Below, in pieces: positions 33,259 through 41,150 of a stretch of 64,000 nucleotides of DNA (within the stretch, counting starts at the first letter, position 1; every line of letters begins with the position of its first letter). The stretch comes from Deltaproteobacteria bacterium (GTDB lineage Bacteria > Myxococcota_C > UBA6777). A program made the translations under genes and the position numbers. The stretch is from positions 1 to 64,000 of the forward strand of contig SBHC01000012.1 of assembly GCA_006226375.1 (NCBI GenBank). Reading direction: 5' to 3'. The notes beneath the pieces were generated by a model that did not search any database, was not told where the DNA came from, and saw only the letters and a list, made by a program, of their open reading frames with translations.

Positions 33259-34728
33259 ATGTTTCTGCCTTTGCAACATGAGACCTCCAATGGACGTCGT
33301 CCTTATGTGGTTAGCTGTATCATTCTCCTCAACGTGATTGTGTTTGCGTGGACTCTATTCTTGCCTCAAGAGCTTTGGATGCTTTGGGCGAAGCGTCCCC
33401 ACGACCTGTTGCACATGAACCTCGCCACATGGGAAGGTTGGAGGACAGCGTCTACCTTAATCACATCCACGTACCTCCACGCCGATATCCTGCACCTCGC
33501 GGGTAACATGGTTTTTTTGTGGGCTTTTGGACGCAAGCTAGAAGAAGAGCTGGGCCACGTGCGGTTCTTTCTGTTCTATGTACTGGCGGGCCTCGTGGCA
33601 TCTTGGGTGTTTGTGATGGTTCATCCTGGTCCCTCGTACACGCTGATTGGCGCCTCTGGAGGTATCAGCGGTGTGATGGGGGGCTTCTTGTTGAAGTATC
33701 CGTTTGAGCGGATTCGGACCTTGTTTTCGCTCGTTGTGTACTACCGGATCATTGCAATGCCTGCCTTTGTGTACCTGTTTTACTGGTTGGGTCTCAACGT
33801 GCTTGGGCATTGGGCAAGTACAAATCTTGGACACCCTATGGGCGGCGTCGCTTGGTCTTCGCACCTTGGGGGGTTCTTGGGTGGAGTGTTGTGTTTGGGG
33901 ATGTTCAAAGGCTTCCGCCCTGAGCAAAGCTGGAACTCTCTCGGCGTTCGTATTTCCTATGTGTCGTTCGCCAAGCTCCTGGGCTTTCTTGTGCTTCTCA
34001 CTGCTCTGGGTCTCTACACCGACATTGCGCACTACCTGCGGATGAAAGAGTTCTGGACTCCCAACGCTTCCTTTTCCTGGGGCAAAGAGATCTTCATCCG
34101 GGGAACGTACATCTTTTGTTGGACTGCTCCCTGGCTCTTGGGGTTGTATTGGCTTCGACGCCGAGCCAAACGCATGCAACGTGTTTTGGAGCACAACAGC
34201 TGCATGATGTGCGACTCCTACAACCTCCAGGAAACGGACGACACATGCTACATCTGCAAGGACTGTGGCTTTGATAGCGCCCAACACAACACATGGCAAC
34301 AGCGTGAAGAGTTTCAACTCTTTCAAGAGGCGAAGCTCGTCGGAAACTGGTTTGAGCGCGCCCAGCTAGGACTCAACGACAGCGCAACCTTCTCCATGGT
34401 GGGCCTCGTTGATAACGAGCAATACAAAGAAGCTCTGTCCGACTTTTACGACGGCGTTGATGGGTTGAAGGATGTTCTCCAACGATACTCCCGGTGCATT
34501 CGCCAATGCTTCTCCACAAAGCAGGCCCAAGAGGAGTCCCTCTTGACCGAGGAGACGTTGACAGATTGGTTGTCGGAGCAACCCTGCAACGAAATGGAGT
34601 CTCTGGCACAAAAGCAAAAGATTGCAGACCGGGCTCAACAGTTTATCCAAACGCTGAAAGCCGAACTCCAACAAAAACTCGTCCAGCCCGTCCTTACTTC
34701 AACGTACCAGGAGCCATCGCTCTCTTAA
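33259..34728 (+). CDS. Rhomboid intramembrane serine protease with C-terminal zinc ribbon
   Basis: 489-aa protein. ATG 33259 (MFLPLQHETS) follows GGGAG at 7 bp and matches rhomboid N-termini. The active Ser is in GASGGISG (S133) and the His in SSHLGG (H202); HLAGN (79-83) supplies the conserved His/Asn helix. After about seven helices comes a soluble region of 180 residues beginning with a zinc ribbon, CMMC and CYICKDCG (about 315-338), followed by a helical tail. The rhomboid core is complete and should be active. The zinc ribbon fusion is unusual and could recruit a substrate. Confidence 0.9.
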   Translation: MFLPLQHETSNGRRPYVVSCIILLNVIVFAWTLFLPQELWMLWAKRPHDLLHMNLATWEGWRTASTLITSTYLHADILHLAGNMVFLWAFGRKLEEELGHVRFFLFYVLAGLVASWVFVMVHPGPSYTLIGASGGISGVMGGFLLKYPFERIRTLFSLVVYYRIIAMPAFVYLFYWLGLNVLGHWASTNLGHPMGGVAWSSHLGGFLGGVLCLGMFKGFRPEQSWNSLGVRISYVSFAKLLGFLVLLTALGLYTDIAHYLRMKEFWTPNASFSWGKEIFIRGTYIFCWTAPWLLGLYWLRRRAKRMQRVLEHNSCMMCDSYNLQETDDTCYICKDCGFDSAQHNTWQQREEFQLFQEAKLVGNWFERAQLGLNDSATFSMVGLVDNEQYKEALSDFYDGVDGLKDVLQRYSRCIRQCFSTKQAQEESLLTEETLTDWLSEQPCNEMESLAQKQKIADRAQQFIQTLKAELQQKLVQPVLTSTYQEPSLS

Positions 34729-34839
34729 CTCATCGTGTTCGCTTGGAAGGGCATCAACCTCCGAACATGGGAACAATCGTTCGTTGCCCTCTGGGATGTC
34801 GCTGGGACTGCGTTTGCTATGCAACGAAGGACAAACGTA

Positions 34840-35178
34840 TCATTCTTTCTCCGTGAGTCCGTAGCGTTGGCGTTCGTCGTGTAGCTTCCCGCGGATGGCG
34901 AGAAGACACATGCGTAGGTCGCTGTACGCGCCCCAACCTGGCTTTCCCGCCATGGGTCGGTCTTTTTCAATGAACCGATGACTGGTCACGGCTAAAAGAT
35001 AGGTGGCTCCGAAAGACGCTGCGGCGATGTACCCGTTCAGCGTGAGCAGGCCGTACAAGCCAGGACCCAGGGCCAGAGCCGTCGCCAGGTAATGCAGCAA
35101 CCGGGTGCCTACTTTGGAGTGCTTGCGTAAGAAGTCAACCCAGTATTCTTCGTAGCTGGCGTAGGTTTGTTTGGCCAT
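34840..35178 (-). CDS. DUF962 / Mpo1-like membrane protein
   Basis: 112-aa protein with YASYEEYWVDFLRKHSKVGTR (the DUF962 N-terminal motif with its conserved His) and a hairpin of two membrane helices, then SHRFIEKDRPMAG and PGWGAYSDLRM. The family includes yeast Mpo1, an iron-dependent alpha-dioxygenase of phytosphingosine; bacterial members are uncharacterised. Converges with the rhomboid gene and is 57 bp upstream of the Na/Pi transporter stop... on the same strand as that transporter, which is 57 bp away. Confidence 0.75.
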   Translation of the reverse strand: MAKQTYASYEEYWVDFLRKHSKVGTRLLHYLATALALGPGLYGLLTLNGYIAAASFGATYLLAVTSHRFIEKDRPMAGKPGWGAYSDLRMCLLAIRGKLHDERQRYGLTEKE

Positions 35179-35235
35179 GTTGTTTCTTGAGGCGTTTGGC
35201 TGGGGGGAGTTGGGTGTGAATGGCTTAAACTTGCC

Positions 35236-36933
35236 TCAGTGGTCTCTGGCTTGGGAGAGATAAGAGGCGATGTTAAAGGCGTGGTCCCCAATCTTTTCAA
35301 AGCTGGTTAACATGTCAATGAAGATGAGAGCGGCAGGCACGTCGCATTCACCCTTAATCAAGCGTTGGGTGTGCTCATCGCGTAGCTCGCCACGCATCTT
35401 ATCGATAGCTTTTTCCAGTTGGTTCGACCCCTTCATGATGTCGGTCGGCGCAAGAATGTTGGCTTCAATGAGGGCTAGGAACTCATCCACAAGCTGTGCT
35501 AGTTCGAGGATCTGTGTGGCACCTTCTTTGGAGAAGATGACATCATTGTCGTATTTACGCTTCAGGTAACGCAACAATGACTCACAGTGGTCGCCGATCT
35601 TCTCATAATTGTGGGCCATATTCATGAGGTCTGCGACCTCTTTGGTGCTTTTGGCAGAGAGCTGATGTTGTGAGACTTCTGTGAGATATTGTGCGATCTC
35701 GCGCTCCAGGTTATCGAGGACATCCTCACAATGTTCGATCCGTTCCACCAACGGTTTGGAAGCTTGATCGTAACGTCTGTAGAGCTTCATTACAGAGCGA
35801 AACATCTCTGTGGCGTGCTCTGACATTCGATGTAGCTCTTTGTGGGCTGCGGTCAGCGCCAAGTCGGGGGTGGAGACCAGACGAGAGTCCAGATACAGGA
35901 TGTGTTGCTTCTCTGGCCCAGCGAGTTCTCCTGGAATGACCCGCGTGACGAGCTTGGCGAGTGCGCCCACGAACGGGAGGAAGATGATGGTGTTCAACAC
36001 GTTGAAGGTTGTGTGGTAAGCAGCCATATGACTGGCGATCGCTTGGTTACGCACTGCCAGATCTGTGGCCAGCACTTGGCCGGGCACCATCCATTCGATC
36101 ATGTGGATGAAGGGATAAAAGATTAGGATAACCCAACACACCCCGAGTGTATTAAAGAAGAAGTGGGCCACTGCGGCCCGTCGGGCTGATATATTGGTGC
36201 CAATGGCTGCGAGGTTGGCTGTGACAGTGGTCCCGATATTTTCTCCCAAGATCAGCGCCGCTGCGGTGGGGAAGTCGATCAACCCCTGCTGAGCCAGGGT
36301 CATGGTTAAGGCCATCGTGGCGCTAGAAGACTGAATGGCGAGGGTCGCCAGAGTACCAATACCTACAGCCATCAGAATCGAGAGGTATCCGCTGCTAGCT
36401 GAGTAGTGTTGCATCCAAGCAATCACTTCCGGTGATTTGCTCAACGGCTTAACGGCTTGTTTCATGAACATCAGCCCAAGAAACAACAAACCAAAGCCGA
36501 CCAGGATCTCTCCCCAGAGCCCGCGCTTGCGGCGAGGCCACAGGAAAATCATCGAGACACCGATGGCGATGGCTGGGAGGGCAAAGCGAGAAATCTTAAT
36601 CTTAAACCCAAGGAGTGCTACGACCCAGCCTGTGAATGTGGTCCCAATGTTGGCACCCATCACCACACCAATGGCCTGGGTCAGCTGAAGAAAACCGGCA
36701 TGAACGAGGCTCACCAACATCACGGTGGTGGCGCTGGAGGATTGAATCACGCAGGTCACGACCAAACCTGTGGTGATTCCTGCAAGTGGGTGTGCAGTCA
36801 TGGTCTGGAGCCAGCTTCGCATCCTGTCGCTGCCCGCAGATTCAAGGCCACGGCTCATCACACGCATACCGTACAAAAACACGCCTAGACCGCCAAGCAG
36901 GCTTACGATCATCTGAAACCAGTTTACCTTCAT
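35236..36933 (-). CDS. Na+/phosphate cotransporter with PhoU-like tail
   Basis: 565-aa NptA/PNaS-family transporter. The two inverted transport halves carry the hallmark QSSSATT (about 64-70) and QSSSAT (about 199-204), with ANIGTTFTGW and ENIGTTVTAN as partners. About nine helices are followed, from residue 360 onward, by a helical PhoU-like domain (HRMSEHATEMF, NYEKIGDHCESL and SFEKIGDHAFNI) that probably couples uptake to phosphate signalling. ATG 36933 is preceded by a good AAGGGGA site. A Pho-box-like sequence lies 157 bp upstream. Confidence 0.9.
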   Translation of the reverse strand: MKVNWFQMIVSLLGGLGVFLYGMRVMSRGLESAGSDRMRSWLQTMTAHPLAGITTGLVVTCVIQSSSATTVMLVSLVHAGFLQLTQAIGVVMGANIGTTFTGWVVALLGFKIKISRFALPAIAIGVSMIFLWPRRKRGLWGEILVGFGLLFLGLMFMKQAVKPLSKSPEVIAWMQHYSASSGYLSILMAVGIGTLATLAIQSSSATMALTMTLAQQGLIDFPTAAALILGENIGTTVTANLAAIGTNISARRAAVAHFFFNTLGVCWVILIFYPFIHMIEWMVPGQVLATDLAVRNQAIASHMAAYHTTFNVLNTIIFLPFVGALAKLVTRVIPGELAGPEKQHILYLDSRLVSTPDLALTAAHKELHRMSEHATEMFRSVMKLYRRYDQASKPLVERIEHCEDVLDNLEREIAQYLTEVSQHQLSAKSTKEVADLMNMAHNYEKIGDHCESLLRYLKRKYDNDVIFSKEGATQILELAQLVDEFLALIEANILAPTDIMKGSNQLEKAIDKMRGELRDEHTQRLIKGECDVPAALIFIDMLTSFEKIGDHAFNIASYLSQARDH

Positions 36934-37256
36934 ATATCCCCTTCACCTTTCTTCGTTTGGCTGTGGCTTGTATCAGTTCTTCTATCTGCTTATCCGCTGG
37001 TCCTCACCACCAACAGCCTACTGAGCATCTCCTATCGCCGGTTCTTCATGCTCTTGTGTCTTTTCGCAGAGGCAATGTAACCTCCCTTTGTGACAAGCAT
37101 GTAACAAAATGCAAAAATTTTGCAACCAACGCTGCCAAAAGAGGGCCGGAGCTTGGCAGGAAGGATTGCTTCCTCTGCACAAACATGTAGGCTTGGGAGG
37201 GAGGAGCGTTAACTCTCTTGAGCGCGTTACTCATTTCCTTAGAAATTGAGGTTCAT
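36934..37256. other. Divergent intergenic region upstream of the Na/Pi transporter
   Basis: 323 bp. Apart from the Pho-box-like repeat and the TGCAAAA palindrome at 37110-37124, no gene or further site is visible. It also serves as upstream region for the degenerate WD40 gene. Confidence 0.4.
37090..37107 (-). promoter_or_regulatory. Candidate Pho box upstream of the Na/Pi transporter
   Basis: Minus strand TTGTTAC-ATGC-TTGTCAC: two 7-bp direct repeats with a 4-bp spacer, the 11-bp periodicity of PhoB sites (CTGTCAT-N4-CTGTCAT type). It is about 157 bp before the transporter start. A perfect inverted repeat TGCAAAA-A-TTTTGCA lies next to it at 37110-37124. By eye only. Confidence 0.45.
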
Positions 37257-37665
37257 ATGAAACGAAAGCAACAATGGTTTGTTTGGGTCTTGATGGCAAT
37301 CGGAATGTCCTTTTCCCCTTCCTGCCAATGCGGCTTACTTGTTCTCCCTGGATTTACTGATGGGACTTCAAGAGCGGAAGGGCTCACAGAAAAGAGCACA
37401 ACCACTGATGCATCCCAAGCCGAGTCGGTATCTCCAGGGGCACGGGAAGGTCGTTCTCTCTGTCGCCTTTTCCGAAGATGGGAAAACCTTGTTGTCCGCT
37501 TCTGCCGACCAAACACTTCGCTTGTGGGATGTTCAAACAGGCGCCATGAAACGAATCTTAAAAGGCCACGAAGGGACAGTCCGTAGCGCTCGATTCTTCC
37601 TCAATGACCAAGCTATTGTTTCAGGCTCCGCCGACAAAACCGCACGAGTCTGGTTCTGCTGGTAA
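37257..37665 (+). pseudogene. Frameshifted remnant of a WD40-repeat lipoprotein
   Basis: ATG 37257 starts a lipoprotein-like signal (FVWVLMAIGMSFSPSC) in one frame, which continues with a Ser/Thr-rich linker and then into meaningless residues. The next frame, open from at least 37339 to 37665, encodes two WD40 units: VLSVAFSEDGKTLLSASADQ to LRLWDVQTG, and GHEGTVRSARF to SADKTARVW, then stops at FCW. So an indel around 37400-37440 separates signal and propeller, and at most two of the usual seven blades are left. Either a decayed gene or a sequencing error plus truncation. Confidence 0.6.
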
Positions 37666-37699
37666 GACTGACCCTTCGCCTGGGGATGAACGTCGAGTA

Positions 37700-40600
37700 T
37701 CAGTTGCACACGACGCCGAAGAGGCCGCAGCATTTGCCTTTGATGCATCGGAATTGGAGTCCGCCGCATTTTCGTCCGCAGAAGCCACAGTGATCGGTGT
37801 CGCGTTGTAGGTCTTTGCATCCAGAGCCACACCAGGTCCGGCCAGCGGAGCAGCAGTTTCCTTTGGAACAGACGGAGCCGCCGGGGCAGTTTTGTCCGCA
37901 GCCGCCACAGTGACTTGTGCTGGTCTGCAGGTTCGCGCAGCCGCCGTTGCAACAGATGCCGCTTGCGCCACAGCCTGTGCCACAAGTTCCACAGTTGGTG
38001 TTGTCGGTTTTGAGGTCCACGCAGCGACCGTTGCAGCAGGTTTGACCCTGGGAGGTGTCGCAACATGCGCTGGTTCCGCAGGCTTGTGTTCCGGAGGGGC
38101 AGTTCAGCTTGCAGGTGCCGTTGGTGCACTTTTCGCCGTTACCACATTGTTTGTTGCAGGCGCCGCAGTTGTTGAAGTCGTTGTTGATGTTGACACATGC
38201 GCCGTTGCAGAGGGTTTGTCCTCTTGGACACTCACACTTGCCTTTGGTGCAGGTTTGCCCGTTCACGCAGGTGGTTCCGCAAGAACCACAGTTGTTGAAG
38301 TCGGTTTGGGTGTCCTGGCAGACAGAGCCGCAGAGGGTTAGGCTTGACGGGCAGCTGCACTTGCCTTGCTCACAAACAAGTCCAGCGATGCAGCCGTTGC
38401 CGCAGGTCCCGCAGTTTTTGACATCCGTTTTGAGGTTGATGCATTGGGTGGTGCCTGTGGCTTTGCAGCACTTGATCTCAGGGTTGTTGGTGGGACAGCA
38501 GACCGAACCACAGACTTCTGCGTCTTGGCCGCATGTCGACACACACTTTCCTTGCAAGCACTGTTTCTTCACTTGGGAGCCGCCTCCCGTTGCGCAAGAT
38601 TGGCCGCAGCCGCCGCAGTTGAGAGGGTCAAAGTTGGTGTCGGTGCAGGCGTTGTTACAGATGACTTGTCCAGCCGGGCAACCGCATACGCCGTTCGTGC
38701 AGCTTTGCCCGATCTTACAGCGATTGTTGCAGGTTCCGCAGTTGTCGATGTCGCTGGCAGGAGTGACACAGAGAACGCCGCATAGCACCTGTCCACTGGC
38801 GGGGCAGTCGCATTTGCCTTTGACGCAGATTTGAGAGCCAGGGCATTTGTTGTTGCAAACGCCGCAGTTGTTCTTGTCGACGCGAACATCCACACACTGG
38901 TTGCTGATGGTGCACCATACCTGGTCGCTGGGGCAGCAGTGACCGGCGCTGCAGATCTCACCTGCGTTGCATGACTTCCCACAGCCTCCACAGTGGAGGG
39001 GATCTTTTTGGATGTCCGCGCAAGAGTCGGAGCAGCACAACTCACCGGTCTGGCATTGGTTGCCACATTTGCCGCAGTGATCGGTGTTGTTCACAATAGA
39101 GACGCAGGAGTTCGAGCAGCAGCCGAACTTGCCGTCGCTGGTCTTGCAGCAGCTGTTGCCGCAAGCGGGGGAGTCCTGAGGACAGTCGCGCTCGCATTTA
39201 CCCTGGTTGCATTTCTCCAGGTTGCTGTCACAGGCGTTGTTGCATTGGCCACAGTGCTTGGCGTCGAGGTTGAGATTCACACAATCATTGCCGCAGAGAG
39301 TTTGTTGTGGAGAGCATTGGCATTTGCCGGTCACGCAGGAGAGAGGGTCTTTGCAGGCTGAGCCACACGTACCGCAGTGGTCTTTGCTGGATTGGAGATC
39401 CACGCAGGCCTTGTCGCAGCAGGTTTCGATGCCTTTGCACGACGTTCCGCAGGTTCCACAGTTGGTTAGATCGTTGGCGAGGTCGACACACTTTTGGGCG
39501 CCGTCACACCAGGATAGACCAGCCTTGCAGCAGTGGCCGTTGGTGCATACTTCGCCTTGCTGGCACTCATTACCGCAGGCGCCGCAGTTGACGGAGCTGA
39601 TGGAGAGGTCAAAGCAGGCTTTGGCTGTGGGGCACCAGGTCTTTCCAGGAGCGCAGCAGTTGCCGCCGTTGCAAGTCTCACCGGACTTGCAGGCGTTGCC
39701 GCAGGTTCCGCAGTGTTGGGTGTCGGTGTTAAGATCTTTGCATTGCTTAAGGTCGGGACACCACGTGTTGTTGGCCGGGCAGCATTGGCCCAGGCTGCAG
39801 GCCTCGCCGTCTTTGCAAGCTTTGCCACAGCCGCCGCAGTTTTTCGGATCGCTGCTGGTGTTGATGCAGGAATCGTTGCACCAGCTTTCGCCTTTTCCAC
39901 AGCAGTGACCGTCGGTGCAAATTTCGCCATCCTTGCAGGCGTTGCCGCAGGAGCCGCAGTTCTGGGTGTCCTGGCTGACGTCGATGCATTTCACGCCGCA
40001 GCATTTGCTGTTGGCTCCAACGCAGACCGCTTCGGTGTCGATGCCTTTTTGGCCGTCGATGTCGCCGTTGCAGTTGTTGTCAACGCCGTCACATACTTCA
40101 GGGACACAGAGGCGGCAGGTGCTGTTGGTTGGATCTTCAGACTTCTTTACCGAGAGCTGGCCCGAAGGATCGGTGAGGTACAAGTCCATGTACATCAAGC
40201 AGCGGGAGCCTTCTTTGTTGAAGCAGTTGTAGCCCGGGACCTGCATGATCTTGCAGCTATCGCGAAGTTGACTGTGAAAGTCGGGGTGCACCAAATACAG
40301 TCGGAACTGAAAGCCTTCAAGCTTCGCTCCGCCCGGTACTTTGAGGAGCAAATCTCCAACGCTGTCGCCTGTGGTGGAGCCTTCGGCGCTGGCTTCGGGG
40401 GCGGGCCGGAGTGTTCCGTCGCTTTGGATGGCGACCATGGAAAACAGTTCACCTTCCTCTTCGGACGAGTTGGAAGCGCGACCGTCCCACAAGGGAACTA
40501 GGCAGCCGCGCTCTTCTCGGGCCTGACCCTTGTCGTCCTTAAACAGGTTAAGGAGTGGCTTGTAGTCTGGGTTTTTGACCAGAACGCTGTTGGGGTCTGA

Positions 40601-40786
40601 GCGTTGTTGGTCGACCCAGGGGAGAGGGTTGCAAGCGCCCGGTGACATCTCCACGCGAGTCGTGGCGGGGCCACAGCTTGCACACAATATCATCACAATG
40701 CTTAGCACTACACCGCGGAGGAACCAGGGACCAAGAGCCCACCGGGGTTGATGCACGACACCCAAATCTTGTTGCAATGAATCCAT
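37700..40786 (-). CDS. Giant Cys-rich lipoprotein with NCGxCGxxC repeats
   Basis: 1028-aa lipoprotein. ATG 40786 follows AAGG; the signal ends in lipobox CASC (about residue 38). The N-terminal domain (40-215) has few Cys and is of unknown fold. One MopE-type motif CDGVDNNCNGDID follows near 235. The rest is about 20 modules of 35-40 residues with the pattern C-x-x-x-C-V-[DN]-x4-D-x-x-[NH]-C-G-x-C-G-x-x-C-x-x-G-x-x-C, an array recognisable from myxobacterial surface proteins. It ends CCGLFGVVCN. Probably a long disulfide-stapled rod on the outer surface. No enzymatic motif seen. Confidence 0.85.
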   Translation of the reverse strand: MDSLQQDLGVVHQPRWALGPWFLRGVVLSIVMILCASCGPATTRVEMSPGACNPLPWVDQQRSDPNSVLVKNPDYKPLLNLFKDDKGQAREERGCLVPLWDGRASNSSEEEGELFSMVAIQSDGTLRPAPEASAEGSTTGDSVGDLLLKVPGGAKLEGFQFRLYLVHPDFHSQLRDSCKIMQVPGYNCFNKEGSRCLMYMDLYLTDPSGQLSVKKSEDPTNSTCRLCVPEVCDGVDNNCNGDIDGQKGIDTEAVCVGANSKCCGVKCIDVSQDTQNCGSCGNACKDGEICTDGHCCGKGESWCNDSCINTSSDPKNCGGCGKACKDGEACSLGQCCPANNTWCPDLKQCKDLNTDTQHCGTCGNACKSGETCNGGNCCAPGKTWCPTAKACFDLSISSVNCGACGNECQQGEVCTNGHCCKAGLSWCDGAQKCVDLANDLTNCGTCGTSCKGIETCCDKACVDLQSSKDHCGTCGSACKDPLSCVTGKCQCSPQQTLCGNDCVNLNLDAKHCGQCNNACDSNLEKCNQGKCERDCPQDSPACGNSCCKTSDGKFGCCSNSCVSIVNNTDHCGKCGNQCQTGELCCSDSCADIQKDPLHCGGCGKSCNAGEICSAGHCCPSDQVWCTISNQCVDVRVDKNNCGVCNNKCPGSQICVKGKCDCPASGQVLCGVLCVTPASDIDNCGTCNNRCKIGQSCTNGVCGCPAGQVICNNACTDTNFDPLNCGGCGQSCATGGGSQVKKQCLQGKCVSTCGQDAEVCGSVCCPTNNPEIKCCKATGTTQCINLKTDVKNCGTCGNGCIAGLVCEQGKCSCPSSLTLCGSVCQDTQTDFNNCGSCGTTCVNGQTCTKGKCECPRGQTLCNGACVNINNDFNNCGACNKQCGNGEKCTNGTCKLNCPSGTQACGTSACCDTSQGQTCCNGRCVDLKTDNTNCGTCGTGCGASGICCNGGCANLQTSTSHCGGCGQNCPGGSVCSKGNCCSAGRTWCGSGCKDLQRDTDHCGFCGRKCGGLQFRCIKGKCCGLFGVVCN

Positions 40787-41150
40787 CCGTACAAAGCCTT
40801 CTCAAAACAGAGCCAGGGGGAGAACCTGCATCCGTTTGTGCAGCCCCTCCTTTGATATGCTTGTGGAACGTGTTGCAAGAAACTTACAACTCCCACAAAC
40901 CTAGCATTTTTTGGCTTTGTTGGTCAATCCGAACGTCGTGACATTGGACATGCTTAAGCTCCATTCCCCATGTGGCGAGGGTCAAGGGATGAAGTTTCGA
41001 TGTGGACCTTTGGGGTCAGGGCTTTGGCATGGGGTGCGGTGTGTGCAACAGTCTTGTGGTATGGAGGGCTCCTGCATTATAGTGCTCTGGCTTGCATGAT
41101 AAGCAGGAAACAGCGATTTCAACATCATCGCAACATTTGGGAGTTTTGGG
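40787..41150. other. Divergent intergenic region upstream of the kinase cluster
   Basis: 364 bp between the Cys-rich lipoprotein and the first kinase. A possible sigma-70-like promoter is TTGTGG (41054-41059) and TATAGT (41078-41083) with an 18-bp spacer, 68 bp before the kinase start. It is a weak match. No other feature seen. Confidence 0.35.

Noticed and set aside
38055-40501. Several plus-strand frames of 120-320 codons
   Set aside because: Shadows of the NCGxCG repeat gene, with compositional bias only.
40861-40900. Possible sigma-54 promoter (TGGAAC...TTGCA)
   Set aside because: The GG and GC elements are 8 bp apart instead of 10.
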